A stretch of DNA of 64,000 nucleotides from Luzula sylvatica (Eukaryota; Streptophyta; Magnoliopsida; Poales; Juncaceae): contig OX326961.1 of assembly GCA_946800325.1 (NCBI GenBank), forward strand, positions 6,054,655 through 6,118,654. Direction: 5' to 3'. Positions within the stretch are counted from its first letter, which is position 1. Each line of letters begins with the position of its first letter. A program made the position numbers and the translations under genes. This document shows positions 21,061 to 33,340 of the stretch, piece after piece. The notes beneath the pieces are model-generated. The model was not told the origin of the DNA. It worked only from the letters and a program-made list of their open reading frames with translations, and made no database searches.

Positions 21061-23685
21061 TATCCCATAATATGAAAATTTTGGATGTTTTGTGGATTAA
21101 TTATTTGTAATATTTGGATTTTTAATGTATTTGTACAAATTGTTTGTTTTATGTATTTAAAATTGTTGATAATTTTAGTATTTGTATGATAATTTTTTAT
21201 TTTTTTAGATTTTTTATTAATAATATTTGAGTACGCATTAATAATGCAATTAAAAATAATTAATTATGATTAAGTGTGTATTTAAAAGGAGCATTGTTTT
21301 TTCATGTGATTCATTTTGAAAATAAAATTAAAAAAATAACCTTACATATATAATCTGAACGGGTTTTAAAATCTCATATGTACCGAAATTTTAAATCTCG
21401 GTGGTTAATTTGTTTTCTCAAAAAAAAAAAATAACCGGATTATAAAATGAGTTAAGATTTTAATTTAAAATATGATATGTTTGTCTAAATTTTACCATAA
21501 CATCCTCTATGTTTTAATTAGTATATTTAATTGAAATGATAACTAATACATATTAGTTGTTTTTTAGGAAACTAAACTTTGAGGATGGGGAGTTAAGGAA
21601 CATTCATAGCAGTTGTGTAGTTTTCGGAAAAACTCCTTTCTAAAATGTCAGGTAATTGTTGAATTTAAAATAAAACAAAAAAATAGAAAAACAAATCTTG
21701 ACAGTTGATTCATTTTATGCAAAATCCATTCATTTACTTTCAAGTTTCAACATAATCCCAAAACTATCATATTTGTCCCTATGAAATATTAGGTATCACA
21801 GAAACATTAATGAATGCAACATCAAATTAATATTGCATTATATTTGATGTTGTATTTGATTTTTTATTTATGTTATGAATTATATTGAATAATAGTGTCA
21901 TTGTTTTAAACTTGGGAATTAAAGAAGGTTTTAAACTTGAATGGTTAGATGGGAATAAACTTTTTAAGGGATGAGGAGTTATTCTTAATTATCCTTTCAA
22001 TTTAGGATAATGTTTGGTAAGGAAATAAGGATAAAATTTAGAATAGTGTTGAATTTAAAATGAAATATTTCGAAATGACCAAAATATTCTTTTTATTATT
22101 AATAATGTTAAATGGAAGTATTGATAATAAATTTAACTGTACAATAGTTAAATAAAACTATAACATACTAATTATACAAAATATATAAGGATTTATTATT
22201 AACTCGTTAGATATATGTGTTTTACGGTACTAATTAGTATTTTTGTTGTGTTTGTAATAATGTAATGGTTATTTTCTTTGTTCATTATGGTAATGTATGT
22301 GATTGAAAATATATGAAAGTAAAAATATAAATTTGTCATTTTTATACGTAAATAACTATGCCAGTCAATGTTTTGTATCATAGAATGATAATTCTATATT
22401 AAAAATCATTTTTTTATTTTTATTTTATTAACGAAACTAAATATTTTATATGTTACATTTCATATTTGCAGAGTCTATTGTTTTCTTATATGTGAGTTAT
22501 AATAGATTTATTATACTAAACAATTTCTTTTGAAACATCATAGAGAAAATAATAAAATTCATATTTGTATACATCCAAACTAACACATTAAAGTGAATAT
22601 CATGTAAAAACTCACAACATTACTCGATCATGCTCATATTTGAGGATTTGAGTTTTTTTTTTCCTTCTTTCATTCCAAATTCCATGTTCGCATCAATGCA
22701 TATTTATTTGTTTCTATTACTATTTCATAATCTATTACAGATACAATGATTGCTTATGATTGTATTTTTTTCATTCAAACTTAATTGATCCAACAATTAA
22801 CATGTTCTTGTTTACAAATAACAATGAACAAATACATTTGACCACTTAACAATTTTTATGAAATTAACCACAATCATAAATCACGCACACAATAAATTCT
22901 ATATCTGCAATGCTCACAATGAATGAAAAGCGAATTATCTGTTATTTGTTTTGGTGACTCGAAGAGGAAGCTTTTGGTAACTCGAAGAAACAATCAATCT
23001 TTCGTCTTAATTTTTCATATTGGCTATTTTATATTTTGCTATATTTTGCTAAAATCCATATGCATCAATAGTCACTAGTATGGCATTGTTGTATTGTTAT
23101 ACAATTGTTAATCGACGGCTACGTTGTAAGTGGATCGCAAATTTAGGTTCGTATAATACTTCATTTACTAATATTAGTAATTAGTGAAATTTCACATGTA
23201 TTGCTCTACATTTGGTGAATATATAATCTCTATTTTGTTCGTGAAATGTAGTTTACTTGTAAAAGATGATTATTTATCTAAAGTGGTGTGAATTTGATTT
23301 TCTCATTTTTTTAATTCAAAACAAAACCGGAACTTATATTTTTCAGTTTTAGAGAAAATTGGATTTAGGTACTATGTTCTTCATCTCTGAATTATTGTGT
23401 TTCGACACTCAAATTGGCTAGAAGGTGCCGAACAAATTGTTTTTTTGAATTCGATGCTTAATATTTCTCAGACAAATCTCAAAGCAGATTTTATTTACAA
23501 ATATAATAAAAAAATAAATCATGCTTACTATATGAGTGTCCATCTTGCTTTTCATGCTTAAAATTTGAGAGACAAGATCTCATGAATAGTAAGTGACTAT
23601 TGATGTATATAAGTGCTAGATGGCCATTTAAATTTTAAACTTATCTTGTTTATTATTCCTAACAATAACATGTATAATTATGTTC
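21061..23685. other. No gene recognised
   Basis: Long AT-rich stretch with no supported frame, RNA gene or repeat boundary seen. Confidence 0.5.
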
Positions 23686-23689
23686 AAAA

Positions 23690-24008
23690 GAATTCTTTTG
23701 GAATAATTTTTATGAACAATAGATTATCGGGTTTACACGGTGAAGTAAAATCGGGTTCGGATCCGAGTTCGGCTTTCAAAACCAGTTCGAAGCTGGAAAA
23801 CCCGACTGGTATAAAATTCGAGGACAGGAGTCTTGAAGGAACAGTAATTCGAGAAAAAAGTTGCTGATGGTTTCGATGCAAAAATAAAAAAAATGAGAAC
23901 TGGAGAAATGGGGATTAATGTAAAAGTTGCGATAGTGAGTGGGGTTTCTAAGGAGGCTGTAATCGAGGCAAAAGGAGGGAGTGGTCTGGAAATGTTAAAG
24001 AATGTTTA
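23690..24008 (+). pseudogene. Frameshifted coding-like segment, unknown family
   Basis: One frame reads LHGEVKSGSDPSSAFKTSS and LENPTGIKFEDRSLEG up to a TGA at 23864. A different frame then continues VADGFDAKIKKMRTGEMG and NVKVAIVSGVSKEAVIEAK to a TAA. Together they look like one decayed reading frame with a one-base shift near 23858. No domain is recognised. Retroelement gag-like DNA is possible. Confidence 0.35.
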
Positions 24009-24164
24009 AGGAGAGTGCAAAAGAAGATAAAACCAGGGATTTATCTGAAAAACCCTTGTTTCTGTACTAGACTGAGAAAGATCAAAATCTTAAAGTTGCT
24101 AATTTTTTAAAAAGACCATGTATTATACTATAAATGCTTAAAAGCCCCTGCATTATTAGAAAAG

Positions 24165-24656
24165 GGGGAATTTCACATGTCGCCCTACACAAACTCTAAA
24201 TATCAAATTTGTTCCTTCAAATCCGTTAATTTATGTCATGTTTTACTCATTTAACCATTTAATAATTTATTTTATGATCTTTATATCATGTTCTACCTTA
24301 ATTATATTAATATTTATATCATGTTTTCATATTTATTTTATGATTTCATATTTATTTTGTGATTAATATTTATATTATTTTCATATTTATTTTATGATTT
24401 GATTATATCCATTAATTTATATCATGTATCAATTAATTTATATCATGTTTTATCATTTAACCATTTAATAATTTATTTTATGATATTTGTATCATGTTCT
24501 ATTCATTAATATTTCTATCATGTATCCATTTCTAAGCATACTAAATAGTTTTAATATTAAGAAATCGACTTTTGATCATTATTGCATTAGAACTTTATTT
24601 TGAAGTAATTAACAACGAGATCAAAATATCCGCAGCGTAGCGCGAGTAATATCTAG
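24165..24656 (+). mobile_element. Degenerate Helitron-like segment with ATTTATATCATG repeats
   Basis: 24230-24530 repeats variants of ATTTATATCATGTTT and ATTTATTTTATGAT. The segment closes with CCGCAGCGTAGCGCGAG, TAATAT and CTAG at 24653-24656, like a Helitron 3' end. The hairpin is imperfect and the next base is A instead of T. This is an old or mutated terminus; the 5' end is unknown. Confidence 0.4.
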
Positions 24657-24877
24657 ATAATCTCAGTTATTGATAAAATAATTAACTCATCTTGTCTAAT
24701 AATTCAGTCCATTTATCATTTATGGTACACTTTTCTCATGACTTAATTGATTAGTTTAAATGCACCCAATTAATTTACCTATCATTATGGTTAATCGCAT
24801 CCAGTTAATAGTGAAAATCACATTAAAATTCAACAATAGCATAGTTTTCTACAATATATCGTACGTATAATACCTCA

Positions 24878-26229
24878 CTAGGAGATTACCCGCGCTTCGC
24901 GGCGGTTTTGTTTCATTTGTTTTACCATACACATAATATATACACATAATATATTGTTATGATTTTTCGGGAGCAAATATAAGACTTTATGAAAATAAAT
25001 ATCATATTGATTAAGAAAGTTTTATGATGACAAAATTATTATATTATTTTTTAATATGACACATTGCGAAATATTTATTTAGTACTTTAATGCAACACAT
25101 TAAAAAAAAAAAAATGTCACTATAAAATAATAAAATAACATGCGTGAACATAAACAAAAATCAAGACCATATGATATTTTAAATTTTCATATATAAAATT
25201 AAGAATAATAACATTGTAAAAGTTTAAAAAAATTATTTGTGTCTGATAAATTTTATGTTTCATGTTTATTATTGAAAAATATTATACAAGTTAAAGAAAT
25301 TATTTGTGTTTATTAATTAATATATTTCATTACTTTTTATTATTTTAAAGATTAACATGAAAGTGTTTTAAGTAAAAATACAAATATAACATAATTGTTT
25401 TAAAAAATAATAATAATAATTAGGATGTGCAATTTTTTTCAATTATATTTTTAAAAATAATAATAATTACGATTACAAGTCATTAATGTAATTATATTTA
25501 TTTTTATATCTTTTTTTACATAATTATTTTCATAATTTTAAGTTAGAAAAAATATTGAATATATGATAATAACATACTTAGTAGTATGTGCAATTTTTTA
25601 TAATTATAGTTTTAAAAATAATAATAATTAGGATTACAAGTCATTAATGTAATTATATTTATTTTTATATCTTTTTTTACATAATTGTTTTCATAATTTT
25701 AAGTTAAAGAAAAATGTTAAAAATATGACAATATGGATCTCAAAATAAAGATAAAATTCAAGCCAATATATTTCTTAATATTTTTAAATTATATAATGAA
25801 ATACTAACAATATTTGATGTATGTTTTATGATATTATATATTAATTTATTAATGTTAGATATTTGAACTTTTCATATTCTATTTGTATTCACAATTGATC
25901 ATGTAACATATTGTGAAATTTTTTAATATAAAATACAACTTGTCCAACATGAACCTAACAAATAATATTTTGACATGTCATCAATCTAAGGTGATGTGGC
26001 CTTCTAAAATTGCTTAAAACTATGTGTAAAATAAGGGGCACATAAATATCTACAAATAAAACATAATCACACAAAATCAAAGGTTAATCTATGGTTCATA
26101 TCTTGCCACATATCATAATCAAATGGTTGAAATAATTGTGATGATGTGGCATGAGTTGTGATGAGATGGCATAAGGAGATTGCATAAAGATGGGTCAAAA
26201 ATAAGGGGGTTGGTTAATATGGATGATGA
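24878..26229 (-). mobile_element. Helitron, minus strand (5' end tentative)
   Basis: Read on the minus strand, the 3' end is hairpin CCGCG-AAG-CGCGG, then GTAATCTC and terminal CTAG at 24878-24881, followed by T. A candidate 5' end is TCATCATCC at 26229-26221, preceded by A and followed by ATATTAACCAACCCCC, giving 1352 bp. The body is AT-rich, has no Rep/helicase frame and contains a tandem duplication. Both flanks carry GCATAGTTTTCTACAATA (24839 and 26249). The 3' end is solid; the 5' end is inference. Confidence 0.65.
25426..25730. repeat. Tandem duplication, 2 copies of about 161 bp
   Basis: TGTGCAATTTTTT at 25426 recurs at 25587. Both continue through GATTACAAGTCATTAATG to TTTTCATAATTTTAAGTTA. 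The duplication lies inside the Helitron. Confidence 0.85.
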
Positions 26230-26509
26230 TTAATATTAAACACAAATTGCATAGTTTTCTACAATAGAAAAAGTTCATGCTAAATGAATGATCAAGATAA
26301 CAAATGAATGATGGTGTACAACACAAATTGCATTTACATAAATAAAATATAAAATTATAATACAAACAAAGATTGATGCAATTTGAAAAATTACCTAGAA
26401 TGCTTCATGCTATTTATCTTAAGGATTAAATAAAAACAGAAAAAATCAATTTTCTTAATAATCTTACCAAGAAGTCAAGAATTATGTATTGAATCTTTAT
26501 TGAATGGTT

Positions 26510-26590
26510 AGATCTTCTTCGTCATGTTTTGGTACAGACAATTTATATCCAGTGACAAAATGTAGCTCTGTTTTGGGTCGTCTCAAATTC
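26510..26590 (-). pseudogene. Short coding-like scrap, unknown family
   Basis: On the minus strand one frame reads RRPKTELHFVTGYKLSVPK and then HDEEDLTIQ before a stop. It has higher GC and more charge than neighbouring translations. It is too short to identify. Confidence 0.2.
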
Positions 26591-26679
26591 AAGATTTAAA
26601 CAATAGGAATTTTTTTGTTTGTAGACTAAATAAATTTGCAAATAATCAAAATATCCAACATTGTTTGATAATTTGTGAA

Positions 26680-26825
26680 ATAACACTCTCCACTTTTCAA
26701 AACTCGAGAGATGTTAAAATGATCAACTTTTGAAAAGTCGATAATTCTTACACCGATTTAATTATTTTTTGTGTTGAAAATTTTAATTGACAAACCTCTC
26801 CACTTTTCAAAAGTCGAGAGGAATC
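26680..26825. repeat. Relative of the 31010 MITE (TCGAGAG hairpin motifs)
   Basis: GAAATAACACTCTCCACTTT, then CAAAACTCGAGAG, and later CTCTCCACTTTTCAAAAGTC match the internal section of the element at 31010-31479 (GAAATAACACTCTCGACC). The GGGAAATTTT termini are not present, so it is a diverged or partial copy. Confidence 0.5.
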
Positions 26826-28000
26826 TTTTAATTATTTTTATGCTATGGGTCTCCAATTTGCACCCCCATTATTATCTATATTATACACATTTACAAAAAA
26901 TTATATTATTTATATAATAAATAATTTTCCAAATAAATTTGTATATGTGAAAGAAAATACAAATACAAAAAATTGTATATAATATATGATATATACAATT
27001 TGTACAATAATATCCGACAAAAAAAATATAATATAATAATCGAAATAATTAATATCTCTTGATAAAGAAAGATGACTTGTTTAATTGCCACACCATACAT
27101 GACATTCTCCTTTGGTTCACATCTAATTATGTGTGCCGAGTTTAGGGAGTTAGTAGAATCACATAGTTGAGTTATCCTGTATATTTATTTATCTCTCCGA
27201 CTTCTCCAGCTCTCTGTTTGTAAAATTTGATGAAAAATTATGTAGTCAAAGATACGATAAAAAAAAATTGTTATTAATCGAAAAGAAAATTTTCTAAGTT
27301 TTTGTATAATTTTCTGAAAAATTACGTAATAAAAGATTCGATTCAAACTATCTCAAAAACACGTTATTTTGGCTCCTCATAACGGTACTAATAAGCATCT
27401 ACAGAACATTTTACAAACACTTTTCTTATTTTACAAACACCTTTTCTTACATTAACATGAACTATTTTATAAACACTTTTCTTATTTTACAAACATATTT
27501 CTTGATAAAACACACTGACCCTAATTTTTAATGGGCATTTTAATTTATGTATTTAACACAAAATATGAATGGGACTTTTAATTAATTTATTTTTAATGGG
27601 CCTTAATATGAATGTGGACCTAATTTAACGGCCTAATATTTCGACTTTTTTTGTTAAACACACTGACCTAATTTTTATTTTTTTGAAAAGAACATAAAAT
27701 ATTCGCCCCATATCTATTGTATTTTCATTAAAATAAAATTACAATTTTATGGCATTTAGAATACCAACATTGATATTCTAAAATTTAGACACTCGGAATT
27801 TATGCACATGTGAAAGAAACAATTATACTCGAGAATTTATGCACAAATTCCATCCATCCATCATTTATTCATCTACAATTTTCACTACTCTTATAGACAC
27901 GAGAATTTATGCACATGAAAAAAATACAATTATATAAATTACTCCCAATACGAAAATCTGATCAAATGTCTTCAATGCAATATTTGGCCTCAAAAAATAA
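26826..28000. other. No gene recognised
   Basis: AT-rich. Short direct repeats of TTTTACAAACA and ACTTTTCTTATTTTACAAAC at 27400-27510 and of AAACACACTGACC at about 27500 and 27650. Confidence 0.5.
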
Positions 28001-28092
28001 TTTAGGAAAATTTTCAAAAAATTCTCAATTTTTTTGGAAACTCCAAAAAACATTCTTTGCCAAACTTTTATTTTCAAAAATAAACCTTGTTC
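28001..28092. mobile_element. Solo terminal fragment of the 6846-type Mutator-like family
   Basis: GGAAAATTTTCAAAAAATTC, then TTTTTTTGGAAACTCCAAAA and TTGCCAAACTTTTATTTTCA, follow the same order as the left terminus of 6846-7756. No partner terminus lies nearby. Confidence 0.55.
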
Positions 28093-28985
28093 GAATTGCA
28101 CAAATGACTCTTTCTTTCATGCGGCTTGAGTTTTACTTATTTTTTTGGTAGAATTTCACATGTATCCCTACAAAACGTCATAATTTCATGTATACCTCTC
28201 AAAACGTGAATTTCAAAAATATTCCTATAAAAACCGTCAAATATCATGGATACGCTTCAATTATACATTTAGTTAATAGTATGTTAGTTTTTTCATTCAA
28301 AATATTTTTTTTCATTTTACCCTTATATCAATATAATAGTTACTTAAATTTTTTAGAATAGTATTGGTTTCTGCAATGATTTTGGAAACAAATTATGAGA
28401 AAAATTTGACAATATTTGATTTTTATAGTTTTCAATACTGTTGTAGAGCAAAAGTTATTCTTTACCATCATCGCTTTGATAGTGCAATATTATTTTGTAA
28501 AAAAAAATAATTATTATTATGCTTTACCATATAACATTATTATTGCTCGTATTGTTTAACATTATTAGCCTACTGACATTTCATGCAAAAAGAAAAAATC
28601 TAAATTTATCTATAAATTATCAAATGTATATATATCTCAGGGACAATTTGTCCTTCCAAAAATTAAACATATCAAATTTGTCTCTACAAAAATACTAGTA
28701 TCTGATTTATTCCCTTCTTAAACACTGCTCATTTCAAATTAGTCTAACCTTGACGAATCTACCAGCGATTATCAAAAAATACTAATATTTTATTTATCCC
28801 CCTCTTTAACAGAAAGTCAGTGTAGTGTAATTACTCATTTACCCCTAAATCCCATTAAGATATCTTCCGAACCACAATCGAGCTCCCACTACACGTAGTT
28901 TTCTTGGACTACCGGCGATTTGCAGTAAAAATATTATTAGTATTTCCTGGATAAACTCTTTTTGTTTTTGTTTTGTTTTTGTTTT
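28093..28985. other. No gene recognised
   Basis: AT-rich; repetitive phrases such as GAATTTCACATGTATCCCT suggest MITE scraps (a relative lies at 24170). No gene. Confidence 0.4.
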
Positions 28986-28995
28986 TCCTAAAAAA

Positions 28996-30053
28996 TCTAC
29001 CAATTACTTTAGGGTACATAGCTTAAATCCCATAAAAAGGGCAAATTTTGCACCGTAAACACAAAATTTATTCAAATAACAAAAGTGACACGATTTTTCG
29101 AAAAATTAAGAAAATAACATTTTTTATTACATATTTTGCTACAAAATTCAAAAAAGAAATCAAATAGCATCAAAGTATATAATAATATGTGGACATAAAC
29201 AAACTTCAAGCAAAAAAAAAAAAAAATATGGGTACATAACAATTTTTATTGCACGAATACATAATCTGCAAATAATATTGAAATAAAGAAAACATAATGT
29301 TTGTCAATATTTTGTTGCAGAATCAATATCCAAAAAATAATTATCCATACACGTATTCAGTAACCATTAAAATACAACTTTTTTTTATTTAAATATTATT
29401 ATTTTACAAATACCATTAGGGTCGGAGCAGATAATAATATAATATCCATATCCTCTCCATCCCAAAAATGCTTTATTCACTATTGATAAATGAAAATGAT
29501 AACTCCTCACTATTCATTCGGTTTAAAAGTAATATTATAATATTATAATTATAATTATAACTCCTCACTATTGTATAACGTTTTATAATGAATCTCAACA
29601 GGAATTATGCATATCATAAAGAAAGCGAAGAATTTTAAAATAATGAATTAAATAATGAGATTTTTTTCAGTTTTGATGTACTAGACAATTCTTTATATTG
29701 AAATCCTTATTTGTATAAATTTATCAAATGACTGAAAAATGTTCTTTATAAGGGTACATATGATATTTTGAGATTTGTGATTGCATATACTTCTGTCAAA
29801 AACATATTTTATCATCTCATATTACTTTATTTGTATGGATATTTATAACACAAGAGTTTCATTACTTTTAGTTAGTGACATGATATTGAATTATACACAA
29901 AAAATTAAAGGACATAAAAGTTTTATGTTTTTTTTTTTTTTTGCTTGAAATTTGTTTATGTACACATATTATTATACTATGCTGATTCATCTCATATTAT
30001 TAATTTCTTTTTATGGGATTTAAGTTTTGATGTACCCTAAAATAACTGGTAGA
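28996..30053. mobile_element. Foldback/MITE-like inverted repeat, about 1.06 kb
   Basis: The left end TCTACCAATTACTTTAGGG plus TACAT...CTTAAATCCCATAAAAAG pairs with the right end (reverse complement TCTACCAGTTATTTTAGGG plus TACATC...CTTAAATCCCATAAAAAG). A second inverted pair lies inside: TAATATGTGGACATAAACAA at about 29187 and its complement near 29950, each next to an A- or T-run. No target duplication was matched, and there is no coding frame. Confidence 0.6.
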
Positions 30054-30249
30054 TGACTAGATTCTAAGTCCTAATCAACATACAAAATGGGAAAAAAAAT
30101 ATGAGAAAAAAATATATGGCATAATGATTATATCTGAAAGTATTTATTTGTCAAAAAAAAAATAAAATGTTAAAAAGTATTTATTTTCGAAGGTAACATT
30201 ATGCAAGGAATTCAAGTAAAAAGATGTTAAGAGAAGAGTAATCATTAAG

Positions 30250-30660
30250 GACTGGGCTGACAAACCTCGCTGAGTTAAATCCATCGGTTAGCTCCATCTC
30301 CATGCTTTCTGATCTTACGATGAGGTCTCTACCCTCACAAAGCTCTCAACATTTTGCGATCTTTATCTTCGTGATATGGAGGGACCTTTGCAGGAGACAG
30401 GAGAGTGTTTTCAGATGAAAAGAAACAAGGGTCAAGGTTATTAGAGGAAATAGTAAACGATTGGAAATTATTAAGAAAACGAGAAAGGATGGAGGAGAAT
30501 AACCTGTGAGATTCGTGTTTTTTTGAGATGGCTAGCCGCTAGTGAGAAGCTTCACCATTGTTGAGCTTCAGCGGGCTGTGAAGAAGAGGAAAAGGGGATT
30601 TGTTTTTGAGAGTACTGGGAGGTACATGTTTAGACGAGGTGTATGAAAAGAATATAAACC
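30250..30660 (-). promoter_or_regulatory. Leader-like balanced region, minus strand
   Basis: Minus-strand reading gives CT-rich leader sequence (TTTTCCTCTTCTTCACAGCC) and a short upstream frame MVKLLTSG, then a possible donor before TTATTCTCCTCCATC. A similar phrase (GTAAGTTATTCTCCTCCA) follows the donor of the 45-kb leader exon. No protein frame follows. It is perhaps a duplicated or orphan 5' region. Confidence 0.25.
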
Positions 30661-30999
30661 GAACAAGTAAAGTTTGATTTATGGATTGGGCTTCACCATT
30701 GTTTGCTTTCCATTTCACACATAGCTATTTAAACGGTAAAAAACACTTGTCATTCTCTTCATTTTTTTTTTGTAAGAATAACCCTATTGAAAGAGCCAAC
30801 ATGTTTAAATTGAGATTGCCAACGTGTTTAAATTGAGAACGATTTCAATTTTATTTTCCCTATTGCAAGAGCCAACATGGTTAAATTGATAGGGATTTCA
30901 ATTTTATTTTATCAAATGGCTGTTATACTTTGTTAATGATGAATTGATGATTGATATTTTTTACATTTATCTATTAGTTTATCACTTTTCATAAATCAC
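30661..30999. other. No gene recognised
   Basis: AT-rich; GAGCCAACATG(T/G)TTAAATTGA is repeated at about 30796 and 30870. Confidence 0.5.
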
Positions 31000-31009
31000 G
31001 TAAATAAAA

Positions 31010-31479
31010 GGGAAATTTTGGTATCTAGACCAAATAAGTTTGGTATTACCAAAAATAGACCAACTAGTTTCAAAATTTGAGAAATAACACTCTCGACCTT
31101 TCAAAAGTCGAGAGATTGCTAAACTGCTCGACCTTTCAAAAGTCGAGCATTTTATGCCTTAATTAACATAACTAATTATTTCAAAAAACCGCTCGACATT
31201 TTTATGTATAAAAAATATTTGGTCTAGATACCAAACTTATGCCTTAATTAACATAACTAATTAACATAACTAATTAACATAACTAATTGGTCTATTTTTG
31301 GTAATACCTTGATTAACATAACTAATTATGCCTTAATTAACATAACTAATTGGTCTATTTTTGGTAATATTTGGTCTAGATACCAAACTTATGCCTTAAT
31401 TAACATAACTAATTAACATAACTAGTTGGTCTATTTTTGGTAATACCAAACTTATTTGGTCTAGATACCAAAATTTCCC
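31010..31479. mobile_element. Mutator-like MITE with perfect 60-bp terminal repeats
   Basis: The 470-bp element starts GGGAAATTTTGGTATCTAG and ends with its reverse complement. The inverted repeats extend about 60 bp essentially without mismatch, through CCAAAAATAGACCAACTAG. The flanks are identical 9-mers TAAATAAAA (31001-31009 and 31480-31488). The interior has hairpins with CTCGAC/GTCGAG stems and a nested array of AATTAACATAACTAATT units that itself repeats parts of the terminus. No coding capacity. The near-perfect arms suggest a recent insertion. Confidence 0.95.
31200..31430. repeat. Tandem (TTAACATAACTAA)n and scrambled terminus copies
   Basis: Units of TTAACATAACTAATTAACAT are interspersed with GGTCTATTTTTGGTAAT and TTTGGTCTAGATACCAAACT pieces copied from the terminal repeat. 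Internal expansion occurred after or during the element's formation. Confidence 0.8.
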
Positions 31480-31787
31480 TAAATAAAATCTTTTATGTAT
31501 AAAAAATATTTTTATTCTTAATTTTTTTTCATCATAAAAAAGCAATTAAATTGTAACATTTCATAGATATTTAAATATGAAAAATTAATATATATTGGTT
31601 AGATTTGATTTTTTCATAATATTAGGAAAAATATTTTGTATTATTTATGAAAGATATAAATAATAATATATAAGTATAATAAATATCAATCATCATAAAT
31701 ATGGGTATAGTGTTTATTTGATTAAAAAAAATGAAATCGCTCTCAATTTAGCCATATTAACTCTTGCAATATCGTCACTCTTTTTTA

Positions 31788-32148
31788 ATAGAGAAATTTT
31801 CAAATAACCCCAGGTTTTTTTCTTAATTTGTAAAAAACCTCTTAACTTTTAAGAAATTCAAAAAAACTCCTACAAACAAGATTTCATTTTCAATTACCTC
31901 CTATAAAGATATTTCATGGTGTTCAAAAAATTTAACGCAAAATACCCCTCTATTTTCCATATATAAATATATTAAACTTATTTTTGCTTTATTTTATTCA
32001 TTTAAAAAACTTCATAGTATTTATTTTATTGAATATTTTGTCATACAAAACTAACATTAAATAAAAAAGTAAACAACGATATAACAAATATTCCGGTAAA
32101 TATCACGACAAAATAATATTATCTTAAAATTTAATTTTAATTCTCAAT
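31788..32148. mobile_element. Truncated Mutator-like element related to 6846
   Basis: AGAGAAATTTTCAAATAACC, then CAAAAAAACTCCTACAAAC, TTTCATGGTGTTCAAAA and AAAATACCCCTCTATTTTCC follow the order of the 6846 left terminus. ACAAAACTAACATTAAATAA also occurs in the related copy near 40608. It stops at the start of the 240-bp direct repeat, so the second terminus is lost. Confidence 0.55.
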
Positions 32149-32398
32149 ATCCAAATTACAATATTTTCCCAACTCAATATATTTGATGAAACTATACAAA
32201 AAGCTCATAGTATATTGAACCAATGAGAACACTACATGTTAATGTATTGATGGCGTGGTGATATTTAATTGGGTGGGTTCTTCGCGGGTCAGTTTCACAT
32301 AATAATATCTCATTAAGTGAAGAAGTCTCGAATTCACTTTCAGATTGTTTCAGGTCCTCTCTAAAAATATAAAGTGTATTATCGGTTTTATGTATGAA
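32149..32398. repeat. 240-bp direct repeat, copy 1
   Basis: Runs from ATCCAAATTACAATATTTTC through GCTCATAGTATATTGA to TGTATTATCGGTTTTAT. The second copy lies at 33101-33340 at roughly 85% similarity, with a small deletion and insertion. Each copy has a higher-GC core containing GTGGTGATAT...AATTGGGTGGGTT. No frame is conserved between the copies. Confidence 0.85.
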
Positions 32399-32689
32399 CT
32401 TCAACTTTTTCGAAAAAGTTTGGTCCAGAGTCCCATCTTAATTAATGGCCCTCTACTGTGTGTGGGGCTACTGTGTCTTGCCAATAAAACTTCTAGTACA
32501 ATCATAGGGAAATCAATCCACACGAAGATCCGTTTTGTACTGGAATTACTATTACTATGTGTTCAATCTTATCTTATGATAGGATAGGAGTATCAAAATT
32601 GGATTACTTTTTTGAAATCAGTTTTGTACTGGAATTATAAAAGTGACCGTGAGTGAGCAGAACTAAAATTTCATCTTTATCTTATATTC

Positions 32690-32830
32690 ATTTGAATGGG
32701 TTAAATGAACACGTATATTGCTGGAGAGGTACTAATATTCTGTTCATCTTGTATTGTTCTTTTGAACAACAATTATGATGGAGTATCTTGTGTTGCTCAT
32801 TTGAATGGGTTAAATGAACACGTATATCAC
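32690..32830. repeat. 29-bp direct repeat
   Basis: ATTTGAATGGGTTAAATGAA followed by CACGTATAT occurs at 32691 and 32802, exactly. Confidence 0.85.
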
Positions 32831-33100
32831 CAAAAATAAATTATTTTATTTTATTATTCCGTGATAAATATTGAAAATTATAGGTTCTTTTATAAAAAAA
32901 ATATTTTATTTTACTCATTATATTGCAAGTAAAACTGAGCCCCTCTCAATAGATTCCCGGAGCTTCTTTCTTCCCTTTGTTTGTATTTGAAATTGAAAGT
33001 TTTGCATTTATTAAAGGTCAAGATAATGCCACGTTGGCAGTTGCATTTATGGCTTCATTTTGAAGAGAAGAAAGCAAAGATAGCGTTTATCAAGATCCAA

Positions 33101-33340
33101 ATCCAAATTACAATATTTTCCCAACTAAATATATTAGATGAAACCATACAAAAAGCTCATAGTATATTGATGTATCGACGACGTGGTGATATGTAATTGG
33201 GTGGGTTTTTCGTGGACCAGTTTCATATAATAATATCTCACGAAGTAAGAAGTCTCGAATTCATTTCTAGATTCTAGGTTCAGACGTTTCAGGTTTTCAC
33301 TAAAAATATAAAAATGTATTATCGGTTTTATTTATGATAC
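33101..33340. repeat. 240-bp direct repeat, copy 2
   Basis: Second copy of the 32149-32398 segment, same orientation, 952 bases away. Confidence 0.85.
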
